A DNA stretch of 64,000 bases from Sphingomonas sp. So64.6b (GTDB lineage: Bacteria > Pseudomonadota > Alphaproteobacteria > Sphingomonadales > Sphingomonadaceae). Numbering within the stretch: the first letter of the stretch is position 1; every line of letters begins with the position of its first letter. Made by a program: the position numbers and the translations under genes. Below the pieces are notes generated by a model. That model was not told the DNA's origin. It did no database searches and worked only from the letters and a program-made list of their open reading frames with translations. Of this stretch, positions 52,308 to 61,322 are shown in pieces. The DNA is taken from contig NZ_CP048817.1 in NCBI RefSeq assembly GCF_014171475.1, positions 1,116,001 to 1,180,000 on the forward strand, given 5' to 3'.

Positions 52308-55300
52308 TGGCTGACGAAGCCGCAGAAACTGTCATCGTTCGCGGCTCGCTTTGGCAGCGGATCGTCAAATGGATTGCGATTACGCTCGTTGCTCTGATCG
52401 TCCTGCTGGGTCTGCTCGTGCTTGGCCTGAACACCAGCCCGGGGCGGCGCTTCATTGCTAACACGCTGGGCAATTACACGCTCGCCTCGGGTCTCAATAT
52501 CAAGGTCGGTCGGATCGACGGGTCGATCTATGGCGCGATGATCCTGACCGATGTACGCGTGAGCGACGCCAAGGGCGTGTTCCTGACCAGCCCGCGACTC
52601 GATGTCGACTGGCGGCCATTTGCCTTCGCGCGCAATCATGTCGATGTGCGGTCGGCGTCGAGCAAGCTGGTCACGCTGCAGCGCAGCCCAGAGCTCAAGC
52701 CTGGTGGTGATCCCAATGCGCCATTGCTGCCTGATCTCGACGTGGATATCGGCCGATTGACGATCGACCGGCTCGTGCTGGCCAAGGCGGTCAGCGGCAA
52801 TCCGCACATCGTCAGCATCGATGGTGTTGCGCATATCGCCGATGCACGGGCGCAACTCACCGCGAACGCGGTCGCGCTCACCGGGCGAGGGATTGCGGGC
52901 GGCGACCGGCTTGCGCTCAAACTCGACGCAGTGCCGGCAGAGAACAAGCTCGATCTTGATGCGAAACTGCAGGCACCGGTCGGCGGCGTGGTGGCGAGCA
53001 TGGCGAAACTCACCGCACCGCTCGATTTCAGCATTGCCGGCGCGGGCAGCTGGAAAGCCTGGACCGGCAAGGCGACTGGCACGCTCGGCGGGCAATCACT
53101 CGCCGATCTGGCGCTGCAGGCCAACAACGGCACCTTCAAGATACGCGGCACAGCGCAGCCCGCGCTTTATGTCGCGGGCTCGTCGGCTGAGGCCGCGGCG
53201 CAGCCGGGCACCAATGCGAAGCCGGTGCCAACGGCCGACAATCCGATCGCACGGCTGACCGCGCCGATGCTGACCATCGCGCTCGATGCAACGCTGAACC
53301 AGCGCCGTGTCGATACGAAACTGACGCTGTCGTCGAATGCGCTTGCCGTGCGAGGGCAGGGGCTGATCGACCTTGCACAGAGCCGCTTCGGCCAGTTCAA
53401 GCTCAACGCGCGGCTGCTCACGCCGGGTGCGATCCTGCCCAATCTCAACGGGCGCGATGTGATGGCCGATCTGACGCTCGATGGCGCGTTCGCGACGCCG
53501 ACGGTCGACTACGCGATCCGTGCGGCGTCGATCGGGTTTGGCGAGACCAGGGTCGATAGCCTGATTGCGACCGGGCTTGCCCGCGTCGATGCCAATCATA
53601 TCCTGGTGCCGGTCAATGCGCGTGCGCGACGCATCACCGGGCTTAACGCGGCAGCCGGCGGGTTGCTGGACAACGTCGCAATCAACGGCGACCTGGCGAT
53701 CTCCGGGGCCAGCATCCTGTCCGACAACCTGCGCATCCGCTCGCGCAAGATCGACGCGACCGCGATCATTGCCGCGAACATGGCGACCGGGCGCTATACC
53801 GGTGCGCTTAACGGGCGGATCAACGACTATCGCATCGAGAGCATCGGCATCGTCAACCTGACGACCAACGCGAAGCTGGTGACGGTACCGAGCGGTGGCT
53901 TCGGCATCACCGGCCGGGTGGTGGCGCGCACCTCGCAGATCTTCAATTCGGGCGCGCGTACTTTCCTCGGCGGCAATGCGGTGGTGCGTGCCGATATCGG
54001 TTATGATCCGAACGGCATCATCACCTTCCGCAATCTGCGTCTGAACGCGCCGCAATTCCGCGTGACGAGTGGATCGGGGCGCTATGACCCGTCCGGCGCC
54101 TTGCTGGTCAACGCGGACGCTTATTCGACTCAGTATGGCCCCTTGTTCGCGCGTGTCTCGGGTACCGCGACCAAGCCCGTCATGCTGCTCCGTGCGCCAC
54201 GGCCTGGTGTCGGGATCGGCCTCGCCAATCTTGAGGCGCGGGTGCGCGGCAATGGCGCATCCTATGCGATCGTCGCGACCGGCGGCACGGACTACGGGCC
54301 CTTCTCCGCCGATGTGATCGTGCGGCCGGGCAATACGCTCGGCATCGATATCCGTACCGCGCGCTTTGCCGGCATGAACATCAACGGCAAGCTGCAGCAG
54401 ACCGCAGCCGGCCCGTTCGCGGGTCGTGTACAGTTCGCAGGCTCGGGCATCACCGGCGCGGCGAATTTGGGCGCGGCGGGCAAATATCAGCGCGCCGATA
54501 TCGCGGCGCGGGCTTATGCGGCGACGATCCCGGGCGCCACCGACTTCACCATCGGTCGCGCGATCGTTGCCGCCAATGTGATCCTGTACGACACGCCATT
54601 GGTTAAGGCGGACGTCCAACTTGCAGACCTGCGCTACGGCCCGACCGTGCTATCGTCGGCGCGTGTGAAGATCGACTATCAGAACGGCAGCGGCACGGCG
54701 CGCGCCGTCGCGACCGGATCGAACGGCGTCCCTTTCAATATAGCGATCAACTCCCGGCTCAGCCCGAGCTTGTGGCTGGTCGCCGCGCAGGGTCGCGCTA
54801 ACGGCGTTGGTTTCAAGACCGGTACGCCGGCGCGGATCCAGATCGACAAGGCTGGCACCTATCGTTTGCTGCCGACCCGGATCGATTTCGACAAGGGATC
54901 GGCGCGGGTCGCGGGCACTTATGGCAAGGAGCTGACGGTTCAATCGCGGCTCGATGCGCTTGACCTGTCGGTGGTCAATGCGCTGATCCCCAATCTTGGG
55001 ATCGGCGGAACCGCGACGGGCAGCCTCGATTTCATTCAACCGACATCATCGTCGTTCCCTCAGGCCGATCTGCGCGCGACGATCAAGAATTTCACTCGCT
55101 CCAGCCTCGCTGCGGTATCCGAGCCGGTCGATATCGTCATGGCGGGGCATCTGGTGCCCCAGGGCGGCGATTTCCGCGCGCTGATCAAGCGCGGGCCGTC
55201 GACGGTCGGCCGGATGGTCGCAACGCTCAATCCATTGCCGCCGGGCAGCGGCACCTGGATCACGCGGCTGCTTGCCGCGCCGCTCGGCGGAGGCATCCGC

Positions 55301-56572
55301 TACAATGGGCCGGCAGGGGTGCTGTTCTCGCTCGCCGCGCAGCCCGACCAGCAGCTTTCTGGCCCGATTGCGGTTGCCGCCGACTTCTCGGGTCGCGTCC
55401 AGTCGCCCAGCCTCAACGGGCTGATCCGAGCCGACAAGCTGACCTATGAGAATGAGACGTACGGCACGCGGCTGTCGAACATGAAGATCGCCGGGCGTTT
55501 CACGAACACGCGGCTCGACATCACTCAGCTTCAGGCGACCGCGGGGGACGGAACGGTGTCGGCACAGGGCAGCATCGGTTTCGCCTCCGATGAGGGCTTC
55601 CCGATCGACATCCGTGCCAAGCTCAACAATGCGCGGCTGGCACGCAGTGATGCGCTCGGCGCAATCGCGACGGGCGATATCGCGCTGACCAACAGCAAGG
55701 CCAATGGCGGCATGATTCGCGGCACGCTGGTCATTCCCGAAGCGCGCTACGAGATCATTCGCCAAGGTCAGGCCGATGTTGCCGAACTCACCGGCGTGCG
55801 TCGCAAGAGCGACCTTGTACGGCGACCGACCGATCGCCCGGCGGCGGCACGTGTCGGCTTGTTCAAGCTCGACCTGCGTATTCGTGGTGACAACCGGTTG
55901 TTCGTATCGGGCATGGGGCTGGAGTCGGAATGGCGCATGGACCTGCGCGTCGGCGGCACTTCGGCCGCACCGACCGTGTCGGGCCTGGCGAAGGTGGTGC
56001 GGGGCACTTATTCCTTTGCCGGCAAGCGCTTCGATCTCGATACCGGCACGATCACCTTTGCAGGTGGGGCGCTGGCTGACCCGCAGATCGCGATCACCGC
56101 GAGTACGACGACCAATGGTATCACCGTTTCGATCAATATCTCGGGTACCGGACAGAATCCGCGCATTGCCTTTACGTCGACGCCGTCGCTGCCGCAGGAC
56201 GAGGTGCTTAGCCGGTTGCTGTTCGGCAGCTCAGTGACCAATTTGTCGGCCACCGAGGCGATCCAGCTTGCCGCGGCGCTCAATTCGCTGCGCGGGTCGG
56301 GCGGAGGCCTCAATCCGCTCGGCAAACTGCGTTCGGCGACTGGGATCGACCGTCTGCGCATTCTCGGTGCGGATGAGGCAAGCGGGCGCGGTACGGCATT
56401 GGCGGCGGGGCAATATATCTCCGACGATATCTATATCGAAATCATCACCGACGCGCGGGGCTTCACCGCGACTCAATTGCAGGTCGCGCTGACCAAGAGC
56501 TTGAGCGTGCTGTCGCAGGCCGGGTCGTTCGGTGGATCCAATGTCAGCATCAAATATTCGAAGGATTTTTGA
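52307..56572 (+). CDS. tamB: translocation and assembly module protein TamB
   Basis: A 1421-residue inner-membrane-anchored, periplasm-spanning protein. One N-terminal membrane helix (IAITLVALIVLLGLLVLGL) is followed by a long beta-taco region with repeating strands and the C-terminal DUF490 domain, VSGLAKVVRGTYSFAGKRFDLDTGTITFAGGALADPQIAITA through SNVSIKYSKDF. It forms a bridge for outer-membrane protein or phospholipid transport together with TamA. Start overlaps the tamA stop by one base (TGATG). Size is typical of alphaproteobacterial TamB. Confidence 0.92.
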   Translation: MADEAAETVIVRGSLWQRIVKWIAITLVALIVLLGLLVLGLNTSPGRRFIANTLGNYTLASGLNIKVGRIDGSIYGAMILTDVRVSDAKGVFLTSPRLDVDWRPFAFARNHVDVRSASSKLVTLQRSPELKPGGDPNAPLLPDLDVDIGRLTIDRLVLAKAVSGNPHIVSIDGVAHIADARAQLTANAVALTGRGIAGGDRLALKLDAVPAENKLDLDAKLQAPVGGVVASMAKLTAPLDFSIAGAGSWKAWTGKATGTLGGQSLADLALQANNGTFKIRGTAQPALYVAGSSAEAAAQPGTNAKPVPTADNPIARLTAPMLTIALDATLNQRRVDTKLTLSSNALAVRGQGLIDLAQSRFGQFKLNARLLTPGAILPNLNGRDVMADLTLDGAFATPTVDYAIRAASIGFGETRVDSLIATGLARVDANHILVPVNARARRITGLNAAAGGLLDNVAINGDLAISGASILSDNLRIRSRKIDATAIIAANMATGRYTGALNGRINDYRIESIGIVNLTTNAKLVTVPSGGFGITGRVVARTSQIFNSGARTFLGGNAVVRADIGYDPNGIITFRNLRLNAPQFRVTSGSGRYDPSGALLVNADAYSTQYGPLFARVSGTATKPVMLLRAPRPGVGIGLANLEARVRGNGASYAIVATGGTDYGPFSADVIVRPGNTLGIDIRTARFAGMNINGKLQQTAAGPFAGRVQFAGSGITGAANLGAAGKYQRADIAARAYAATIPGATDFTIGRAIVAANVILYDTPLVKADVQLADLRYGPTVLSSARVKIDYQNGSGTARAVATGSNGVPFNIAINSRLSPSLWLVAAQGRANGVGFKTGTPARIQIDKAGTYRLLPTRIDFDKGSARVAGTYGKELTVQSRLDALDLSVVNALIPNLGIGGTATGSLDFIQPTSSSFPQADLRATIKNFTRSSLAAVSEPVDIVMAGHLVPQGGDFRALIKRGPSTVGRMVATLNPLPPGSGTWITRLLAAPLGGGIRYNGPAGVLFSLAAQPDQQLSGPIAVAADFSGRVQSPSLNGLIRADKLTYENETYGTRLSNMKIAGRFTNTRLDITQLQATAGDGTVSAQGSIGFASDEGFPIDIRAKLNNARLARSDALGAIATGDIALTNSKANGGMIRGTLVIPEARYEIIRQGQADVAELTGVRRKSDLVRRPTDRPAAARVGLFKLDLRIRGDNRLFVSGMGLESEWRMDLRVGGTSAAPTVSGLAKVVRGTYSFAGKRFDLDTGTITFAGGALADPQIAITASTTTNGITVSINISGTGQNPRIAFTSTPSLPQDEVLSRLLFGSSVTNLSATEAIQLAAALNSLRGSGGGLNPLGKLRSATGIDRLRILGADEASGRGTALAAGQYISDDIYIEIITDARGFTATQLQVALTKSLSVLSQAGSFGGSNVSIKYSKDF

Positions 56573-56649
56573 TCGGCTAACACGCGCCCGATAAACTCAG
56601 TCCTTTTCTGCAACCGAAAAATCGAATATCGGGTATCGTGGAGGATGCG

Positions 56650-58146
56650 ATGACAGCAGAACATTTCGACGTGATCGTGGTCGGTGCCGGAATTTCGGGT
56701 ATTGGCGCGGGCTATCACCTGCAGACGCTGAGTCCCGATCGCAGCTATGTGATTCTCGAAGGCCGGGCGCAACTTGGCGGGACCTGGGACCTGTTTCGCT
56801 ATCCCGGCATCCGATCCGATTCCGACATGTATACGCTGGGATATTCCTTCCGGCCCTGGACCGAGGCGAAAGCGATCGCGGACGGGCCGTCGATCCTGAA
56901 ATATGTCAACGACACCGCACACGACAATGGCATTGATCGGCACATCCGTTATCGCCACCACGTGAAAACGGCGGCCTGGTCGACCGAGGATGCACGCTGG
57001 ACGGTTGAATCAGACGGGCCCGACGGGCCGGTCGTCATCACCTGCAATTTCCTCTTCATGTGCAGCGGCTATTATAACTATGCCAAGGGCCATACGCCCG
57101 ACTTCTCCGGCGCCGAAACATTTGGCGGCCGCATCGTCCATCCGCAGCATTGGCCGCAGGATCTCGATTATTCGGGAAAGAAGGTGGTCGTGATCGGCAG
57201 TGGCGCGACCGCGGTGACACTCGTGCCCGAAATGGCCAAGCGCGCCGCGCATGTCACCATGTTGCAGCGATCGCCGACCTATGTCGTATCAAGGCCGTCT
57301 GAGGACGGGGTTGCCAACTGGTTGCGCAGCAAGCTGCCGGCCAAGACCGCCTATGGCATCACACGATGGAAGAATGTGTTGTTCGGCATGTTTTTCTTCC
57401 GGCTGGCGCGGCGTAAACCGGAAAAGGTCAAGGAACGCATCATCGGCATGGTGCGTGACCATCTTGGACCGGACTATGATGTCGCGACGCATTTCACCCC
57501 GCGCTACAATCCATGGGATCAGCGGCTTTGCCTGGTGCCCGATGCCGATTTGTTCGAATCGCTGAAGGCAGGCACTTCGTCGATCGTCACCGATCGGATC
57601 GCAGCGTTCACGCCCGGCGGGATCGCGCTGGAATCGGGCGCGGAGCTTGCCGCCGATGTCATCGTGACCGCGACGGGCCTGGAATTGCAATTGCTGAGCG
57701 ACGTCGCGTTCAGCGTCGACGGCGCGCCGGTCGATTTATCAAAGACCTATAATTACAAAGGCATGATGTATAGCGACGTGCCCAATATGGCCTCGTCGTT
57801 CGGCTACACCAACGCATCATGGACGCTGAAGGCCGACCTGACCTGTGGGTATGTCTGCCGGTTGCTCAATACGATGAAAAAGCGCGGCCTGCGCCAAGCG
57901 ACGCCGCGCATCGCCAGCGAGGAATTGCAACCGGAGCCGTTTCTCGATTTCAGTTCTGGTTATGTCACGCGGGCGATGGAAAAGTTTCCCAAACAAGGTC
58001 ACCGCAAACCGTGGAAGCTCTACCAGAACTATGCGCTGGACATCATCACACTGCGGTACGGATCAGTCGATTCCGAAATGGAATTCTCCAATCCTGTTCC
58101 GGCAAAAGGTATCGCGGTCGACAAGCGCGAAACCGTCCCCGCCTGA
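56650..58146 (+). CDS. flavin-containing Baeyer-Villiger-type monooxygenase
   Basis: A 498-residue FAD/NADPH monooxygenase. FAD motif is VVGAGISGIGAGYHL; the BVMO fingerprint F-x-G-x-x-x-H-x-x-x-W is present in FGGRIVHPQHWP, followed by NADPH motif VIGSGATAVTLVPEMA. RSPTYVVSRPSED and the C-terminal FGYTNASWTLKADLTCGYVCRLLNTM are typical of class I BVMOs. It would oxidise ketones to esters or act on related substrates. ATG 56650 has GGAGG five bases away; GTG 56638 is the alternative. It stands 77 bp after tamB; no pathway partners are visible. Confidence 0.9.
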   Translation: MTAEHFDVIVVGAGISGIGAGYHLQTLSPDRSYVILEGRAQLGGTWDLFRYPGIRSDSDMYTLGYSFRPWTEAKAIADGPSILKYVNDTAHDNGIDRHIRYRHHVKTAAWSTEDARWTVESDGPDGPVVITCNFLFMCSGYYNYAKGHTPDFSGAETFGGRIVHPQHWPQDLDYSGKKVVVIGSGATAVTLVPEMAKRAAHVTMLQRSPTYVVSRPSEDGVANWLRSKLPAKTAYGITRWKNVLFGMFFFRLARRKPEKVKERIIGMVRDHLGPDYDVATHFTPRYNPWDQRLCLVPDADLFESLKAGTSSIVTDRIAAFTPGGIALESGAELAADVIVTATGLELQLLSDVAFSVDGAPVDLSKTYNYKGMMYSDVPNMASSFGYTNASWTLKADLTCGYVCRLLNTMKKRGLRQATPRIASEELQPEPFLDFSSGYVTRAMEKFPKQGHRKPWKLYQNYALDIITLRYGSVDSEMEFSNPVPAKGIAVDKRETVPA

Positions 58147-58192
58147 GCCAACGCGCCTTGCCGGTCGGAGGGCGGCCCCCTAGGCTCAGGGC

Positions 58193-59362
58193 ATGACTCC
58201 AGCTGAGATCAATACCGCCGCAACCGATCATCTTGCCCGGTTGATCGCGTTCGACACCACGTCACGCGATTCGAACCTGGCGCTGATCGAGTATATCGAG
58301 GGATATCTGGGCGGCCTTGGCGTCTTGTCGCGCCGCATTGCCAATCCCGAGGGTAGCAAGGCCAACCTCTATGCGACACTGGGACCGTCGGTCGCCGGGG
58401 GAGTCATCCTGTCGGGCCATACGGATGTCGTGCCGGTCGATGGTCAGCTCTGGAGCAGCGATCCATTCACACTGACGCGCCGTGGTGACCGATTATACGG
58501 GCGCGGCGCGTGCGATATGAAGGGTTTCCTGGCGCTCGCGCTGGCGACCGCGCCCGATTTCGCGAGCGCCGGCAACGCGCGGCCAGTTCATTTCGCCTTT
58601 TCCTATGACGAGGAAGTCGGTTGCCTTGGTGCGCCATCGATGATCCACGAGCTGGTGACCGAGTTGCCGTCGCCGGCTGCCGTGATCGTCGGCGAGCCGA
58701 CCAATATGGAGGTGGTGAGCGGCCATAAGGGCATTTCCAGCTGGCGCATCACGGTTACCGGACATGAGGCACATTCAAGTCTGACGCATCTGGGCATCTC
58801 GGCGAACATGGTCGCGGTCGCGCTGATGAACCAGCTTGCCGGAATTGCCGCCGCGCTGGAGCATCATGCAGACCCGGCGTCGCTCTATTGTCCGGGTCAC
58901 GCGACCTTGACGATCGGCCAGATCAATGGCGGTACAGCGGTTAACATTCTCGCCCGCGAATGCGTTTTCGTCTTCGATTTGCGCGTCCAGCCGGGCCAGG
59001 ACACCGACGCGATCATCGCGCCGTTCCTGGCCGAATGCGCACGACAGGATGTCCTGATGCGGGCAAGGTTCGAAGGCGCGGGAGTTGAGGTTGTTCGGCG
59101 ATCGACCACACCGTCTTTCGCACCCGAACCGGATGGTGAAGCCGAACGACTCACCCGGCGCCTCGCTGGCGACAACGGCCCGGCGCGAGTGGTGTCTTAT
59201 GCGGCGGAAGCGGGCCAATTTCAGCAGGCAGGATACTCGGTTGTGATCTGCGGACCAGGGTCGATCGAGCAGGCGCACCAGCCGGACGAGTATCTTGAAA
59301 TCGCACAATTGGAGCGTGGCGCCGCGTTCATGGCACGGCTGTGCGAGGCCATCCGCTGCTAA
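58193..59362 (+). CDS. argE: acetylornithine deacetylase
   Basis: A 389-residue M20-family metallopeptidase that deacetylates N-acetylornithine in arginine biosynthesis. Metal-site motifs are LSGHTDVVPV (His and Asp), GRGACDMKGFLALALA (Asp), DEEVGCLGA (Glu-Glu) and the dimerisation-domain stretch KGISSWRITVTGHEAHSSLTHLGISANMVA. Length and motifs fit ArgE well; N-succinyl-diaminopimelate desuccinylase was considered but the GVILSGHTDVVPV context and the HQPDEYLEIAQLERGAAFM C terminus fit ArgE. It stands 46 bp after the monooxygenase gene. Confidence 0.88.
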   Translation: MTPAEINTAATDHLARLIAFDTTSRDSNLALIEYIEGYLGGLGVLSRRIANPEGSKANLYATLGPSVAGGVILSGHTDVVPVDGQLWSSDPFTLTRRGDRLYGRGACDMKGFLALALATAPDFASAGNARPVHFAFSYDEEVGCLGAPSMIHELVTELPSPAAVIVGEPTNMEVVSGHKGISSWRITVTGHEAHSSLTHLGISANMVAVALMNQLAGIAAALEHHADPASLYCPGHATLTIGQINGGTAVNILARECVFVFDLRVQPGQDTDAIIAPFLAECARQDVLMRARFEGAGVEVVRRSTTPSFAPEPDGEAERLTRRLAGDNGPARVVSYAAEAGQFQQAGYSVVICGPGSIEQAHQPDEYLEIAQLERGAAFMARLCEAIRC

Positions 59363-59788
59363 AATTCGTGAGTATAGATAATTAATATCAGAGCTAAACT
59401 GGATCCAGTTTGGCGCGATCAAATACGTAAATTACGTAAGTCCGAATCGGAAACACGCCTGATCGCCTGCCTGTCATACAGGCAGGAGCGAGGCGGGCCG
59501 ATCATTATATCGCAATGCAAAAGTATCGATCCGACCCTTGGCTAAGCTGTTGTTAAGGCAGCTCGTTTTGCCAGGTATCGGACCGATCGACTGGTTTTAC
59601 CAGGGGCGAATGTGCTCGCCGTAAACCAGCGCAAGAATGAACTTGAGCATACGCTTTCTCCCTATTTGCACTCAGTTGAGTACTTGTGATTGTTAATGGT
59701 TTTTTAACGATAAAGCAATCGGATTCCCGGGCTTTTCGGGGCTTCGACGCCCGGTTTAAGAGTTCCTTCAGCGTCGCATGCTAGGCCG
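59363..59788. other. intergenic region with three perfect inverted repeats
   Basis: Three inverted repeats lie within 100 bp after argE: AAACTGGATCCAGTTT (59396-59411), TACGTAA-A-TTACGTA (59424-59438) and CCTGCCTGT-CAT-ACAGGCAGG (59466-59486). The first two look like regulator sites; the third could be a terminator-like hairpin, though without a T-tract. A 17-codon minus-strand open frame with a strong RBS occurs at 59597-59650. The region must also carry the promoter of the EAL gene. Confidence 0.55.
59597..59650 (-). CDS. 17-residue mini-ORF with strong RBS
   Basis: The peptide MLKFILALVYGEHIRPW is preceded by AGGGAGAAAGCGT, a good Shine-Dalgarno at correct spacing. It is hydrophobic with a charged tail. 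No gene follows on this strand for the next 200 bp or more (argE is on the other strand), so it is not an obvious leader peptide. It could be a small membrane peptide or coincidence. Confidence 0.35.
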   Translation of the reverse strand: MLKFILALVYGEHIRPW

Positions 59789-59794
59789 GTGAAG

Positions 59795-61264
59795 ATGGCG
59801 CGCACTCACAGAGATTCGGGAACAGGTCCGTTTGCCGCGCGCCGCGTATCGCCGCAGCTCGTGCCGACGATATTGCCGAGAGAATTGAATGGGGTGACGG
59901 AGTTGAATGGGCGAGTCACACCCAGCGCCGATATGCAAAACGGGATCGATAGCTTCCGTGCCGCGCGAGCATTGCCGACCCTGTTGGGCGATCAATTGCC
60001 CGATGGATTCGTCCCAATTCGGGTCAAGGCGTGGCAATTCCTTTGCCTGGCGAGAATTGCCAATTTTGCCGCGTTACGTCGCCATCTCGGCCGGACGCGT
60101 GCCGACCGGCTCTCGCACGACGCGTACGAAAAGATCGCTGCGATGCTGCCTTCGGCGCGGGTCGTGGTCGTCGGCCGGACGACGATCGAGTTCGGCTTCG
60201 AAGGCGAGACGATTGCGGATCTCGAAACAACGCTGGATCGTCTGCGCGAGGAGTTTTCTGCGCCGGTCGATATCGATGGTGAGTATCACGAGTTCCGCAC
60301 GTTGTTCGGCGCGGCTGCCGCGCCGGTCGGCGCGACTGAGGAGGTGCGGCTTGCCGAAGAAGCCGAGAGTGCGCTCGACCAGGCGCATGTCGAGCAGCAG
60401 AGTGTGGTGCGCGACCTGTCGATGGGAACACCCGCATTCGACCGGTTGACGCTGACCCGCGAACTCGGCGCGGCGATCGCCAATGGCGAAATGTTCCTGC
60501 AATATCAACCCAAGGTCCATGTCCGCCGCCAGGAGATCGCCAGTGCAGAGGCGCTGGTACGCTGGCAGCATCCATCGCGCGGCCTGGTCCTGCCCGGCGA
60601 CTTCATCTCGCTCGCCGAGGAAATCGGCGAGATCGGACCGCTGACGCTGTGGACGCTCGACAAGGTGATCGAGGATCAGCGCACGATCGCCGCGGACGGC
60701 AACGACCTGACCATTTTCATCAATATCTCGGGGCAGCTGCTCGCCGATGCCGCGTTCGTCGCGACCGCCTGTGCCAAGGTTTGCGACAATGCCGCCAGGA
60801 TCGGTTTCGAGATCACCGAAACCTCGGTCATCGGCGATCCGCAAAGCGCGATAGCCAATCTCCAGAAATTCGCCGATGTCGGCATCGCCATTGCGATCGA
60901 CGATTATGGCGCAGGCTTGTCGTCGCTCGCCTATCTCAAGCAATTGCCCGCACGTGAGTTGAAGATCGACAAGATGTTCGTGCTGCAATTGACCAGCAGC
61001 AACCGCGATCCGTTGATCGTGCGCTCGACCATCGACCTTGCCCATGCACTGGAGATGGAGGTCACCGCCGAAGGCGTCGAGACGCAGGCGGCGATGGCGT
61101 TGTTGACGGTGATGGGCTGCGACATGGTGCAGGGCTATCTGATCAGTCGCCCAATCTCGATCGACGCGTTCCGCCAATTCTTGCGCGATGACAAGCTTCG
61201 CCCGGAACAGGATAGCGCGCCATCGATGTTCAAACGGCCCGCAAGTTTCTGGAAGAGCGGATAA
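59795..61264 (+). CDS. EAL-domain protein with degenerate N-terminal GGDEF-like region
   Basis: A 489-residue cytoplasmic protein. The C-terminal EAL domain has all catalytic signatures: AEALVRWQHPSRGLVLPGDFISLAEEIGEIG, FINISGQLLAD, FEITETSVIGD, IDDYGAGLSSLAYLKQLPARELKIDKMFV, TAEGVETQ and GCDMVQGYLISRP, so a cyclic di-GMP phosphodiesterase is expected. The N-terminal half (about 60-190) is a degenerate cyclase-like domain without GGDEF. ATG 59795 is preferred to GTG 59789. No membrane segment. It sits just upstream of a histidine kinase gene (58-bp gap). Confidence 0.88.
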   Translation: MARTHRDSGTGPFAARRVSPQLVPTILPRELNGVTELNGRVTPSADMQNGIDSFRAARALPTLLGDQLPDGFVPIRVKAWQFLCLARIANFAALRRHLGRTRADRLSHDAYEKIAAMLPSARVVVVGRTTIEFGFEGETIADLETTLDRLREEFSAPVDIDGEYHEFRTLFGAAAAPVGATEEVRLAEEAESALDQAHVEQQSVVRDLSMGTPAFDRLTLTRELGAAIANGEMFLQYQPKVHVRRQEIASAEALVRWQHPSRGLVLPGDFISLAEEIGEIGPLTLWTLDKVIEDQRTIAADGNDLTIFINISGQLLADAAFVATACAKVCDNAARIGFEITETSVIGDPQSAIANLQKFADVGIAIAIDDYGAGLSSLAYLKQLPARELKIDKMFVLQLTSSNRDPLIVRSTIDLAHALEMEVTAEGVETQAAMALLTVMGCDMVQGYLISRPISIDAFRQFLRDDKLRPEQDSAPSMFKRPASFWKSG

Positions 61265-61322
61265 ACCGAATCGGCGCTTCCTTAGCGCGGATTTAAGACA
61301 TTCGGACCAGAAGCGTAACGAG

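Noticed and set aside
53096..54619. 507-codon minus-strand frame inside tamB
   Set aside because: Shadow of tamB, Arg/Asp-rich repetitive translation.
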